Of a stretch of DNA of 64,000 nt, positions 43,865 to 52,461 are shown one piece after another (position 1 is the first letter of the stretch; each line of letters opens with the position of its first letter). The translations under genes were made by a program, and so were the position numbers. The notes below the pieces were generated by a model. The model ran no database searches, was not told where the DNA came from, and worked only from the letters and a program-made list of their open reading frames with translations. This DNA is from Darwinimomas sp963643215 (GTDB taxonomy: Bacteria; Bacillota; Clostridia; Lachnospirales; Lachnospiraceae): NCBI GenBank assembly GCA_963643215.1, contig CAVIJY010000001.1, positions 13,325 to 77,324 on the forward strand, read 5' to 3'.

Positions 43865-44122
43865 TCATTTACTCGTTGTCAGCATCCGGACCATTTCGTC
43901 CATAGCCGCATCCTCATCAGCCCCGTCCGCAGTGATCGTGATCTCATCACCCTCATTGAGAATCAAAGACATCAGTCCCATGATGCTTTTGGCATTGATG
44001 TGCTTCGTGCCCGACTGCAGGTATATCTTGCTGGCATACTTGCTTGCGGCCTGCACCATGAGTGCTACAGGAGTAGCATCCTCTGTGGAAGCTACCTTAA
44101 CTGTTACAATGTTGCTTTTCAT
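43865..44122 (-). CDS. HPr-fold protein lacking the active-site His (Crh-like)
   Basis: 85-residue HPr-family protein. The segment normally reading GLHARPAALFVQ is STEDATPVALMVQ, so His15 is Asp and Arg17 is Thr. The Ser46 region NAKSIMGLMSL is fully kept and matches, from memory, B. subtilis Crh. It therefore cannot carry a PTS phosphate on His15 but could be phosphorylated on Ser46 by HprK, encoded three genes upstream. Its place just downstream of whiA is the crh position of Bacillus. Strong ribosome-binding site (GAGGGAGAGGG). Relation to CcpA-dependent control is inference. Confidence 0.9.
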   Translation of the reverse strand: MKSNIVTVKVASTEDATPVALMVQAASKYASKIYLQSGTKHINAKSIMGLMSLILNEGDEITITADGADEDAAMDEMVRMLTTSK

Positions 44123-44174
44123 TTTCCCTCTCCCTCGGTTTTAGATCGCCGTTTTCCTGTTACGGCCCTGATTA

Positions 44175-44906
44175 TCATCCTTCTGACCGGTCTCTCAGAT
44201 CCTGTGCATACTGCAAAATCTTCCTTAATCTGTGATTGACACCGCTCTTGCCTATCGCCGGCTTTGCATAACCGCCAAGCTCTGTCAGGCTGGCCTCAGG
44301 GTATCTGAGTCTAAGCTGCGCCATCTCCGCCAGCTGCGGAGCAAGCTGCTCAAGCCCGCCGTGATCTCTTATGTAAGCAATGTCCTCCGTCTGCTTTACA
44401 GACGCAGAAACCGTCTTATTGAGATTGGCCGTTTCGAAGTTGACTCTCCGATTTACATTGCGGCGCATCTCCTTGAGTATGCGCACATTTTCAATATTCA
44501 TAAAAGCCTTTGAGGCCTCCATGATTCCCAGCATATCAGCTATCTGATCGCCTTCCTTGAGGTAGACAATCCAACTGCCCCGCCTTGATACAACCTTCGG
44601 AGTTATGCCGTCGAAGGTTTCCATGACGGATTTCAAAAAATCAGCCTTCTCCCTTGAATGGCAGTATATTTCAAAATGATAGGATTTTGCCGGATCTGAA
44701 ATGGTACCGGATATCACAAATGCCTCACGGATAAAAGCTCTTCTGCAGCATCTGCGCTTCAGGATAATACTAGGTATTGTATAGTCTTTTCGAACTAAAG
44801 TAAAGTATTTCCTTGCCTCGGCCTGTGCCAGCTCGCAATGCTCCTCCTGCGGGATGATACCGGTGAGTTCAGCCTTAACTGCCTCGGAAAATGTCGCCTT
44901 TGTCAT
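44175..44906 (-). CDS. whiA: WhiA-family regulator, N-terminally shortened
   Basis: 243-residue WhiA homologue; the family usually has about 315 residues. The start MTKATFSEAVKAELTGI is normal. From about residue 50 the CCRRAFIREAFVISGTISDP block, VNRRVNFETANLNKT and the helix-turn-helix LTELGGYAKPAIGKSGVNHRLRKI all align. Roughly 70-80 residues between the first helix and the CCRRAFIREAF block are absent, removing about half of the LAGLIDADG-like domain. The rapZ and yvcK (glmR) genes usually found upstream are missing between it and murB. Confidence 0.9.
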   Translation of the reverse strand: MTKATFSEAVKAELTGIIPQEEHCELAQAEARKYFTLVRKDYTIPSIILKRRCCRRAFIREAFVISGTISDPAKSYHFEIYCHSREKADFLKSVMETFDGITPKVVSRRGSWIVYLKEGDQIADMLGIMEASKAFMNIENVRILKEMRRNVNRRVNFETANLNKTVSASVKQTEDIAYIRDHGGLEQLAPQLAEMAQLRLRYPEASLTELGGYAKPAIGKSGVNHRLRKILQYAQDLRDRSEG

Positions 44907-44914
44907 ATTACTCT

Positions 44915-45781
44915 CTATATTTCTCCCAGTATTTTGATCTCCGGCTCAAGCCTGACATGAAAGCGCCTGTCAACTTCCTGCGTTACATGATTTATCACAG
45001 CCAGGATATCTCTCGCAGTGGCTCTTCCCGTATTAATCACAAATCCCGCATGCTTTTCGGAAACCCTTGCATCTCCGACCGAAAATCCTTTAAGACCCGC
45101 GTCGCTGATCAGCTTTCCCGCGTAATATCCCTCCGGCCTTTTAAATGTTGACCCTGCGCTCGGATATTCCAGCGGCTGCTTCGCCTTCCGCTCGGTCGAA
45201 AGCTTTCTTGTGATGCTCAATATCTCCTCCGGATCCCCCTTCGTCAGTGAAATCTCCGCTTCGAGAACCATCAGACCGCGCTTGGTGACATTGCTGTGTC
45301 TGTAGCTCATATCAAGCTCTTCCGGAGTTTCCTCTATGAGCCTTCCGTCTCCGTCCATAAGCAGCACCCGGCGGAGAATATCCTTCAGCTCATGACCGTA
45401 GGCCCCTGCATTCATCACTACCGCTCCGCCCAGATTGCCCGGTATACCCGAGGCGAATTCCATCCCCGAAAGCCCGCGGCTTCTCGCCTCCGCCGCTATA
45501 AATGCAAGTGATGCTCCTGCCTTTGCCACTATGGATGTTCCGCTGCATACCATGGCATTCATGCCCTTTCCTATTTCGATCACACAGCCGCGGTAGCCGG
45601 CATCGCTCACGAGCAGATTGCTCCCGTTGCCTATGATATAGTACGGAATCCCCCGGCTTTTGCAGTCCAGCACCAGCCTCGTCAGCTCATCGATATCCTC
45701 AGGTATATAATATCTGTCAGCGGGACCTCCCACACGAAAGGTTGTATGGGCGCTCATGGGCTCGTTTGTATACTCTTTCAT
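44915..45781 (-). CDS. murB: UDP-N-acetylenolpyruvoylglucosamine reductase MurB
   Basis: FAD/NADPH enzyme completing UDP-MurNAc synthesis (288 residues). The FAD-binding parts are TTFRVGGPADRYYIP, IIGNGSNLLVSDAGYRG and GIPGNLGGAVVMNAGAYGHE. The proton-donor Ser lies in YPSAGSTFKRP and the C-terminal Glu in RFHVRLEPEIKILG. This is the type II-like shorter MurB common in Firmicutes. The start overlaps the hprK stop (ATGA); the stop lies eight bases before the whiA start. Confidence 0.95.
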   Translation of the reverse strand: MKEYTNEPMSAHTTFRVGGPADRYYIPEDIDELTRLVLDCKSRGIPYYIIGNGSNLLVSDAGYRGCVIEIGKGMNAMVCSGTSIVAKAGASLAFIAAEARSRGLSGMEFASGIPGNLGGAVVMNAGAYGHELKDILRRVLLMDGDGRLIEETPEELDMSYRHSNVTKRGLMVLEAEISLTKGDPEEILSITRKLSTERKAKQPLEYPSAGSTFKRPEGYYAGKLISDAGLKGFSVGDARVSEKHAGFVINTGRATARDILAVINHVTQEVDRRFHVRLEPEIKILGEI

Positions 45782-46728
45782 TTGCTTCCCTTTGCAAGAT
45801 TTGCCTGAACCCTGCGGTACAGCTCCTCTGCGGCATTATATCCCATCTTCTTCTGACGGTGGTTGACTGCGGCTGTCTCGCATATAACTGCCAGGTTTCT
45901 TCCCGGCCGTACCGGTACGCCGTGATACACCACCTGAGCTCCCAGATACTCCTTGTAGTTATCGTTCATGCCGAGTCTGTCATACTCCTTGTCCTTGTCC
46001 CATTCCTCGAGATGTATCTCAAGGTCGATTTCCTGGGAATCCTTGACAGCCTCAACCCCGTACAGAGCCTTGACATCGATCACGCCTATTCCGCGCATTT
46101 CTATAAGATACCGGGTGATATCCGGTGCTGTTCCCACAAGTATGTCCTCATTGATCCGCTTGATCTGCACTACATCATCGGATACAAGACGGTGTCCGCG
46201 CTTTACAAGCTCGAGAGCCGCCTCTGACTTTCCTATTCCGCTCTCGCCCGTGATCAGCAGTCCCTCTCCGAATACATCCATCAGCACACCGTGTATGGTG
46301 ATGGTCGGAGCCAGCTCCTCCTTGAGCCAGAGAGTAACCTCCGCCATGATGTCCGCAGTGAATTTTTCCGAGCCCACACACGGAACCCCGTGCTTTTTGG
46401 CCAGCTCTATGAATGTATCGGATGGCTTGTGATTCTTTGCGAATATCAGGCAGGGAGACTTATAGGAGCAAAGCCGGTCTATACGCTCGTCATGAATGCT
46501 TTGCTCCAGCGATGCCAGATAGTCGCATTCCGTATTGCCAAGCAGCTGAACCCTTTCATAGTCAAAATGCCCGAAATATCCTGCAAGCTGCAATGACGGC
46601 CTGTTCAGAGTCCAAAGTGTGATATTTATGTCATCAAGCGATATCTCCGGAGTGAAGTTTGTGAAGCCGTAATGCTCTATCAGTTTTTTTACCGGAACGA
46701 ACGGTTGCCCTTTTCCTGCAGTACTCAT
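45778..46728 (-). CDS. hprK: HPr kinase/phosphorylase
   Basis: Bifunctional enzyme that phosphorylates and dephosphorylates Ser46 of HPr and Crh, linking glycolytic state to catabolite control (316 residues). The P-loop GESGIGKSEAALELVKRGHRLVSDD and the signature EIDLEIHLEEW are intact, and the catalytic His is in TITIHGVLMD. The ATG at 46728 has GGAGG seven bases upstream; the longer frame lacks a site. Two HPr-fold proteins in this window keep the Ser46 motif and are candidate substrates. It follows uvrC by 71 bases. Confidence 0.95.
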   Translation of the reverse strand: MSTAGKGQPFVPVKKLIEHYGFTNFTPEISLDDINITLWTLNRPSLQLAGYFGHFDYERVQLLGNTECDYLASLEQSIHDERIDRLCSYKSPCLIFAKNHKPSDTFIELAKKHGVPCVGSEKFTADIMAEVTLWLKEELAPTITIHGVLMDVFGEGLLITGESGIGKSEAALELVKRGHRLVSDDVVQIKRINEDILVGTAPDITRYLIEMRGIGVIDVKALYGVEAVKDSQEIDLEIHLEEWDKDKEYDRLGMNDNYKEYLGAQVVYHGVPVRPGRNLAVICETAAVNHRQKKMGYNAAEELYRRVQANLAKGSK

Positions 46729-46799
46729 AATGATGCCTCCGTATGTATTTTGCATTTGCTTCTCTTTACAGCCAAGTGTACCAACGGCGCCGTCTTTTT

Positions 46800-48629
46800 T
46801 CAATCGTGGAAGAAGCTGTATACCGCCTCGGCCGCTGCCCTGTTCATGCCTTCGACCGCCGCCAGAGCCTCTGTATCGGCATCTTTTATAGCTTCGATAT
46901 TTTTAAAATGCAGCATCAGCGCTTTGCGTCTTGCCGGGCCTATGCCCCTGATGTCATCCAGAACCGAATGAATCTGATCCTTCTGTCTCAGGCTTCTGTG
47001 ATATTCGATGGCAAATCTGTGCGTCTCATCCTGTATGCGTGTCACCAGCTTAAATGCCTCGCTGTCCTGACTTATCGAAACTTCTTTTTCGTCATAGAAC
47101 AGTCCTCTCGTTCTGTGCCTGTCATCCTTGACCATGCCGCATACCGGTATGGCTATTCCAAGCTCTTTCAGAACCTTAAGCACGGCATGAACCTGCCCTC
47201 TTCCGCCGTCTATCATCAAAAGATCGGGAAGCGTATTGAAACTGATATCATTCTTCCCGCGATCATGAGTGAACCGTCTCGTCAGCACCTCCCGCATAGA
47301 ACCGTAGTCATCGGGTCCTGTCACCGTCTTTATTCTGAACTTCCGATAATGACTTCGGTTCGGAACACCGTCGGTATATACAACCATGGAGGCTACGGAC
47401 TCGACTCCGCTTGTATTGGATATGTCGTAGGATTCCATCCTGTGAATATCCGACAGGCCAAGCAGCTCGCTTATCTCCAGAACAGCCCCCACGGTTTTGG
47501 CCTGCTCTCTGCGCATCCTGTCTGCATCCTGTGTCAGCACCTGCAGTGCGTTCTTGTATGCCAGCTCTACCATCTGATGCTTTGAGCCTGTCCTGGGTAC
47601 GACTATATGCACCTGCGTTCCGCGAAGACCGGACAGCCACTGCTCTATGAGGCTGTGATCGGGAATCTCCCTCTCTATCCATATCTCCCGGGGAAGCAGC
47701 GGCATATCAGCATAAAACTGCTTTATAAATGCCTCAAGCAGCATCTCCAGGGTATCATCTATCTCCGCTCTGATAAAATGCTTTTCACGGCCGATCATCT
47801 TGCCTGATCGTATGAAAAATATCTGGATGACAGCCTCCTTATCGTCTTTGGCCGCCGCAATCACATCATGGTCATCTGCCTTTTCCAAAGTGATCTTCTG
47901 CTTCTGAGCCACATGCAGCACCGCATTCATCATATCGCGGTATCCTGCAGCGGCCTCAAAATCAAGAGCCTCGGAGGCCTCCTCCATCCGCGCCTTTATG
48001 GTATCAACGGTTGATGAATATTTCCCCTCAAGAAACTCCAGAGCCTTATCTATATTGGCCCGATAGGCCTCCTTTGATATATACCCCTGACACGGTGCGT
48101 CACACATATGTATATGATGGTTCAGGCACGGCCGTCCCTTTCCCATATCCTCAGGCAGCCTGCGGTCGCATGTACGGATGCGGTATGTCCCGTGAAGCAT
48201 GTCTATTGTCTCCCGGACTGCTCCCGCGTTGGAAAACGGGCCGAAATACCTCGCCCGATCCTTTTTTATTCTCCGTGTCAGCATTATACGCGGATAATCC
48301 TCGTTGACCGTTACCTTTATATACGGATAGGTTTTGTCGTCCTTGAGCATGGTGTTGTATTTCGGACGATTTTCCTTTATCAGATTGTTCTCAAGCACCA
48401 GCGCCTCAAGCTCGGAATCGGTCACTATATACTCAAAGTATGCAATGTGAGAAACCATTCTTGTTATCTTGGGGCTTTTTTTATAGCCATCCTGAAAATA
48501 CTGATGGACACGGTTTCTCAGATTGACGGCCTTTCCCACATATATGATCTCATCATGCGCATCGTGCATGATATATACTCCCGGCTGCCTCGGGAGCTTC
48601 TTCAGTTCTTCCTCTATCACGAAAGCCAT
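46800..48629 (-). CDS. uvrC: Excinuclease ABC subunit C
   Basis: Makes the dual incisions in nucleotide excision repair (609 residues). The GIY-YIG nuclease domain opens with LPRQPGVYIMHDAHDEIIYVGKAVNLRNRV. The UVR motif is at about 200-235. The C-terminal RNase H-like nuclease contains SYDISNTSGVESVASMVV and LLMIDGGRGQVHAVL. Helix-hairpin-helix motifs (GIGPARRKALMLHF) end the protein. The start has only a weak ribosome-binding site. Its upstream region contains a TGCTATACT extended -10 and then copy E of the repeat family. Confidence 0.95.
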   Translation of the reverse strand: MAFVIEEELKKLPRQPGVYIMHDAHDEIIYVGKAVNLRNRVHQYFQDGYKKSPKITRMVSHIAYFEYIVTDSELEALVLENNLIKENRPKYNTMLKDDKTYPYIKVTVNEDYPRIMLTRRIKKDRARYFGPFSNAGAVRETIDMLHGTYRIRTCDRRLPEDMGKGRPCLNHHIHMCDAPCQGYISKEAYRANIDKALEFLEGKYSSTVDTIKARMEEASEALDFEAAAGYRDMMNAVLHVAQKQKITLEKADDHDVIAAAKDDKEAVIQIFFIRSGKMIGREKHFIRAEIDDTLEMLLEAFIKQFYADMPLLPREIWIEREIPDHSLIEQWLSGLRGTQVHIVVPRTGSKHQMVELAYKNALQVLTQDADRMRREQAKTVGAVLEISELLGLSDIHRMESYDISNTSGVESVASMVVYTDGVPNRSHYRKFRIKTVTGPDDYGSMREVLTRRFTHDRGKNDISFNTLPDLLMIDGGRGQVHAVLKVLKELGIAIPVCGMVKDDRHRTRGLFYDEKEVSISQDSEAFKLVTRIQDETHRFAIEYHRSLRQKDQIHSVLDDIRGIGPARRKALMLHFKNIEAIKDADTEALAAVEGMNRAAAEAVYSFFHD

Positions 48630-48965
48630 CTGCCATACCCCGGTGGATAAACATTGATTGCAACACTTTCAAAGTATAGCACAACATGCTACACTGACGA
48701 AGTTAGTTCGGATGTCAAAATACCCGAACCAACGGTTACACGGATTGTTTCGTGCTTCGCACTCCCACAATCCGGTCTCAATTCGGATTCCCGTGGGGCT
48801 TTTGCCCCACTTCATCCTCATTGAGAGGCGTGTCATAAACTCTATCTTCCACCGCCATGCCCCTAAAGGGACTAGCTGCGCGTCGCAGCATGTCGTGGGA
48901 GATGAGTTTTGACACTGTAACCAAAGTTAGACTGACAGGCACACGGCGAGATGCAGGAGGCATGT
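48630..48965. other. Divergent intergenic region between uvrC and the DUF1846 gene
   Basis: 336 bases without a gene. It holds the likely uvrC promoter (minus-strand TATACT at 48678-48673 with an upstream TG but a poor -35), then the MITE-like copy E (48706-48923), then about 40 bases ending in the AGGAGG ribosome-binding site of the DUF1846 gene. No convincing plus-strand promoter lies outside the repeat. Confidence 0.75.
48706..48923. mobile_element. MITE-like element copy E (218 bp)
   Basis: The left end is GTTCGGATGTCAAAA and the right end, inward, is GGTTACAGTGTCAAAAC. Direct repeats AAGTTA(G) flank it (48700-48706 and 48924-48930), with a one-base slippage at each end relative to copy D. 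The interior matches copy D in order, with the GTGGGGC(TTTT)GCCCCAC hairpin, the CTCAATTCGG/CATTGAG pair and GCTGCGCGTCGCAGC. It lies in the divergent uvrC/DUF1846 gap and is more decayed at its left terminus than D. Confidence 0.85.
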
Positions 48966-50429
48966 ATGAATCGCATAGGTTTTGACAATCAGAAGTATCT
49001 TTCAACACAATCAGAGCATATACGCGAGCGTATCAGCTCTTTCGGAGATAAGCTTTATCTGGAGTTCGGCGGAAAGCTCTTTGATGATATTCACGCATCA
49101 AGAGTTCTTCCCGGATTTGAACCGGATTCAAAGCTGCGCATGCTTCTGAAGATGGCCGACCAGGCCGAGCTTGTCATCGTTATCAACTCCGAGGCCATAG
49201 AGCGCAATAAGATCCGTGAGGATCTGGGCATAACCTATGACAGGGATGTGCTGCGCCTGATTCAGGTCTTTCAGGAATACGGGCTTTATGTCGGAAGCGT
49301 CGTGATCACAAGGTACAATCACCAGCCTTCTGTCAAATTCTTCCAGCACAAGCTTGAATCCTTCGGAATCAGAGTCTACCGTCACTATACCATCGACGGA
49401 TATCCCCACGACATATCCAACATCGTCAGCGAAAACGGCTTCGGAAGAAATGAATATGTGGAGACCTCCAGACCTCTGGTTGTCGTGACCGCGCCCGGTC
49501 CCGGCTCCGGAAAGATGGCGACCTGCCTTTCACAGCTTTACCATGAGAACAAGCGCGGCATAAAGGCCGGATATGCGAAGTTTGAGACATTTCCCATATG
49601 GAATCTTCCCCTCAAGCACCCGGTAAATCTCGCCTATGAGGCGGCAACCGCTGATTTGAATGATGTGAATATGATAGATCCGTTCCATCTCGAGGCCTAT
49701 GGTGTCACCACCGTCAATTATAATCGTGATGTGGAGATATTTCCGGTGCTCTCAGCCATGTTCGAAGCTATCTACGGTGAATCACCCTACAAATCCCCCA
49801 CGGATATGGGAGTAAATATGGCCGGCAACTGCATCTGCGACGATGATGTGTGTCAGGAGGCCGGGCGTCAGGAAATCATACGCCGGTATTTTGCGTCTCT
49901 GAACAGGCAGGCACGAGGAGAATGCGGACATGACGAGGTGGACAAGATCGAGCTTCTGCTGAAGCAGGCAAGAGTAGAGATCACAGATCGCAAGGTCATC
50001 TCTCCCGCGCGGATGGAATCCGAGCTGAAAAAAGGTCCTGCGACAGCCATAGAACTTTCGGACGGAACGATAGTCGTCGGAAAAACCTCGGATCTGATGG
50101 GATGCTCGGCAGCCAGCCTTATCAATGCTGTAAAAACTCTGGCCGGAATACCTCACGATGTCAATATCATAGATCCGAGTGTTATCGCTCCCGTACAGAG
50201 CCTGAAGACAAAATACCTTGGCGGCAGAAATCCCCGTCTGCATTCGGACGAGATACTTATCGCGCTTTCCATGTGTGCGGCAACCGATGAAAACTGCCGC
50301 AGAGCACTCGAGCAGCTTCCCCTGCTGCGCGGCTGTCAGGCTCACTGCACGGTTATGCTGTCCGAAGTTGATATTCGAATATTCCGCAAGCTTGGCATAG
50401 AGCTGACTCAGGAGCCTATCACAGAGTAG
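48966..50429 (+). CDS. DUF1846 family protein
   Basis: 487-residue soluble protein of the DUF1846 family (COG4868). The start MNRIGFDNQKYLSTQSEHIRERI and the internal blocks RPLVVVTAPGPGSGKMATCLSQLYHE and FETFPIWNLPLKHPVNLAYEAATADL are characteristic. The P-loop-like GPGSGKMAT suggests nucleotide binding. Function in bacteria is not settled. The ATG at 48966 has AGGAGG about nine bases upstream. It stands alone on the plus strand, convergent with the sensor kinase gene. Confidence 0.9.
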   Translation: MNRIGFDNQKYLSTQSEHIRERISSFGDKLYLEFGGKLFDDIHASRVLPGFEPDSKLRMLLKMADQAELVIVINSEAIERNKIREDLGITYDRDVLRLIQVFQEYGLYVGSVVITRYNHQPSVKFFQHKLESFGIRVYRHYTIDGYPHDISNIVSENGFGRNEYVETSRPLVVVTAPGPGSGKMATCLSQLYHENKRGIKAGYAKFETFPIWNLPLKHPVNLAYEAATADLNDVNMIDPFHLEAYGVTTVNYNRDVEIFPVLSAMFEAIYGESPYKSPTDMGVNMAGNCICDDDVCQEAGRQEIIRRYFASLNRQARGECGHDEVDKIELLLKQARVEITDRKVISPARMESELKKGPATAIELSDGTIVVGKTSDLMGCSAASLINAVKTLAGIPHDVNIIDPSVIAPVQSLKTKYLGGRNPRLHSDEILIALSMCAATDENCRRALEQLPLLRGCQAHCTVMLSEVDIRIFRKLGIELTQEPITE

Positions 50430-50483
50430 AGATTTGGCCAGTCCGTTCACATCGAAATACGGCAGGGACTGAACGGATATATA

Positions 50484-51800
50484 TCATGATCGTTTCAGCT
50501 CTATCCAGAACTCCACGCCATCTGCTGTGTTGCTGACTCCATAAGGCATATCGTGAGCCTTCATGACCGCTTTTACGATGGAAAGACCTATTCCGGTGCC
50601 CCCGTAGCTTCTGGAATGGGACTTGTCCACCTTGTAGAAGCGGTCAAATACTCTCTCCAGATCCTCCTTGGGTATGCAACTTCCGGTATTTATGACGCTG
50701 AGGCGTATGCGGTTCTTCGGCGCATCACAGATCTTTACGGTTATGGTTCCGCTTTCATTTACATGATGACATGCATTTGTAAACAGATTTGTAAACACCG
50801 ATTCAAGCCTCTCTGAATCGCCCTGCACCATCACCTCATCCGGGGTGTCAAGCACAACCTTTGCCTGCTTCTGCTGTGCAAGTATGCGCGAGGCGGTCAC
50901 AACATCTCTCACAAGCGTCATCAGATCCATGCTTACTATATCCAGCTTCATATTGCCTGACTCAAGCGAGGATATCGTCAGAAGCTGCCTTACCAGAGCA
51001 TTCATCTTCTCTGCCTCATCCACTATCACATCGGCATATTCCTTGCGGCTTTCATCATCATTGCAGAGCCCGTCCGAGAGCCCCTCGGCATAGCCCTGTA
51101 TGATCGCTATGGGAGTCTTAAGCTCATGCGATACATTGGCGATAAAATCCTGCTGTATCTTCTCCTGCTCTATTCTGATCTTCAGATCTCTCTCCAGCTG
51201 GCTGAAGCGATTGTCGATCCTGTCCGCCATGGCAAATATACACAGGCATCCGGAGGACATGGCTATGATGCCTGTCAGGAACAGAAACTTGTTGGATATT
51301 GTGGCGGCAACCTTAAGCGCCTCTATTGGCGATGACATAAGCACCATCGTCTTATTGTCGCTGCAGTATCCGAAGAGCTCTATATATCCTGATCTCTTTC
51401 CTGATTCATCCTGACTGACTACTATGCTGTACTGATTTGTATCCTTTATGACCGTAAGCTTCTGCGTCTCTTCTTCATCTGAAAAAAGCCTGTCCCAGAG
51501 TCGCTTGAACAGATACTCTCCGTCTCTTTGCGAGGACGCAATGATCTTGTTCTTATAGGAGTCGTACAGCATGATCGACATATTGTATTTGTCGGAGAAC
51601 TGTGTCACCAGTTCGGACGGATCCTCTCCCGCCGTAAGTGCGTTGTCCAGCTCGGAAAACATCCTCCCCATGCTTCCGGATCTCTCCGATGTGTAGTACG
51701 ATATCAGCCCGAAGGTGTTAAGTGCCCAGGTCATAAACAGGATGAGTGCGATAACCACGGCAAATATGGCCGTAAATTTCAGTCTTATGGATTTTTTCAA
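50484..51800 (-). CDS. Sensor histidine kinase without an adjacent response regulator
   Basis: 438-residue membrane kinase. Two transmembrane helices (about 9-31 and 168-192) bracket an extracytoplasmic sensor domain of about 130 residues. The dimerisation box NVSHELKTPIAIIQGYAEGL holds the phospho-acceptor His near 225. The ATPase has NLFTNACHHV (N box), the F/G1 boxes RVFDRFYKVDKSHSRS and GGTGIGLSIVKAVM. The start codon is TTG, overlapping the recO stop (TTGA) with GGAGG about ten bases upstream, so it is coupled to recO. No response regulator gene is near. Confidence 0.9.
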   Translation of the reverse strand: MKKSIRLKFTAIFAVVIALILFMTWALNTFGLISYYTSERSGSMGRMFSELDNALTAGEDPSELVTQFSDKYNMSIMLYDSYKNKIIASSQRDGEYLFKRLWDRLFSDEEETQKLTVIKDTNQYSIVVSQDESGKRSGYIELFGYCSDNKTMVLMSSPIEALKVAATISNKFLFLTGIIAMSSGCLCIFAMADRIDNRFSQLERDLKIRIEQEKIQQDFIANVSHELKTPIAIIQGYAEGLSDGLCNDDESRKEYADVIVDEAEKMNALVRQLLTISSLESGNMKLDIVSMDLMTLVRDVVTASRILAQQKQAKVVLDTPDEVMVQGDSERLESVFTNLFTNACHHVNESGTITVKICDAPKNRIRLSVINTGSCIPKEDLERVFDRFYKVDKSHSRSYGGTGIGLSIVKAVMKAHDMPYGVSNTADGVEFWIELKRS

Positions 51801-52447
51801 TTTACCATCGCCTCCAGCACCTCAAGAGAATTCATCTTTCTGTCGAGAACTCGTTTCATCATCAGATCAATGTTCTGCGCCAGCTCCTCATAGACCTCAT
51901 CCGTGACAATGAAGCTGTAGAGCTTTCGAAGCGGCGTACGGATGATATAATCCCACGCATACAGACACGCCTCACTAGCCGTGCCGCGCGGTCTGGAGTC
52001 ATACTCTCCGTTTATGACCATCATCCTCAGCTCATATATGCGTCTTACCAGTCTGTGCGGTATGGATTGTCCGGTCAATGCCTTCAGCGACAGATACAGC
52101 AGCGTCATCATCTGCGGCTCATTGTCATATTCTCTTGCATAGTAATCCGCCAGCTCCAGAAAATATGTCCCGTAGCAGGCCGTCTCAACATCCGTCAGCA
52201 GTCCTGCGAAGAAATTGTCCACCGATGCAGTCTGCAAAGTATAGGAATCACGCCCCTCGAAGAGCTTGAATGTGCCTGAAGCAAAGACACTTGTCGCACC
52301 CATCAACGGACTTCCCTGCCTTCTGGCGCCTCTGGCAAACGCCGATATCTTTCCCATTGTATTGGTCAGAAGCGTTATACGCCTGTCATATTCGCCTATG
52401 GGGATACATTTGATTATGATTCCGTATACCTCGATGACTCCGTTCAT
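51797..52447 (-). CDS. recO: DNA repair protein RecO, short form
   Basis: Recombination mediator that loads RecA at gaps with RecF/RecR. The 216 residues begin with the OB-fold region (VYGIIIKCIPIGEYDRRITLLTNTMGKISAFARGARR). The helical C-terminal domain follows. Many RecO proteins carry a four-Cys zinc motif and 240-250 residues; here that region is short and has a single Cys (EACLYAW), so no zinc site is visible. It follows era by 14 bases. The era-recO order is conserved in Firmicutes. Confidence 0.92.
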   Translation of the reverse strand: MNGVIEVYGIIIKCIPIGEYDRRITLLTNTMGKISAFARGARRQGSPLMGATSVFASGTFKLFEGRDSYTLQTASVDNFFAGLLTDVETACYGTYFLELADYYAREYDNEPQMMTLLYLSLKALTGQSIPHRLVRRIYELRMMVINGEYDSRPRGTASEACLYAWDYIIRTPLRKLYSFIVTDEVYEELAQNIDLMMKRVLDRKMNSLEVLEAMVN

Positions 52448-52461
52448 CTGCTCAGCTCATC

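Noticed and set aside
50442..50477. Terminator between the DUF1846 gene and the sensor kinase gene
   Set aside because: An 8-bp inverted repeat (TCCGTTCA/TGAACGGA) exists, but the 20-base loop and lack of a T tract make it unconvincing.
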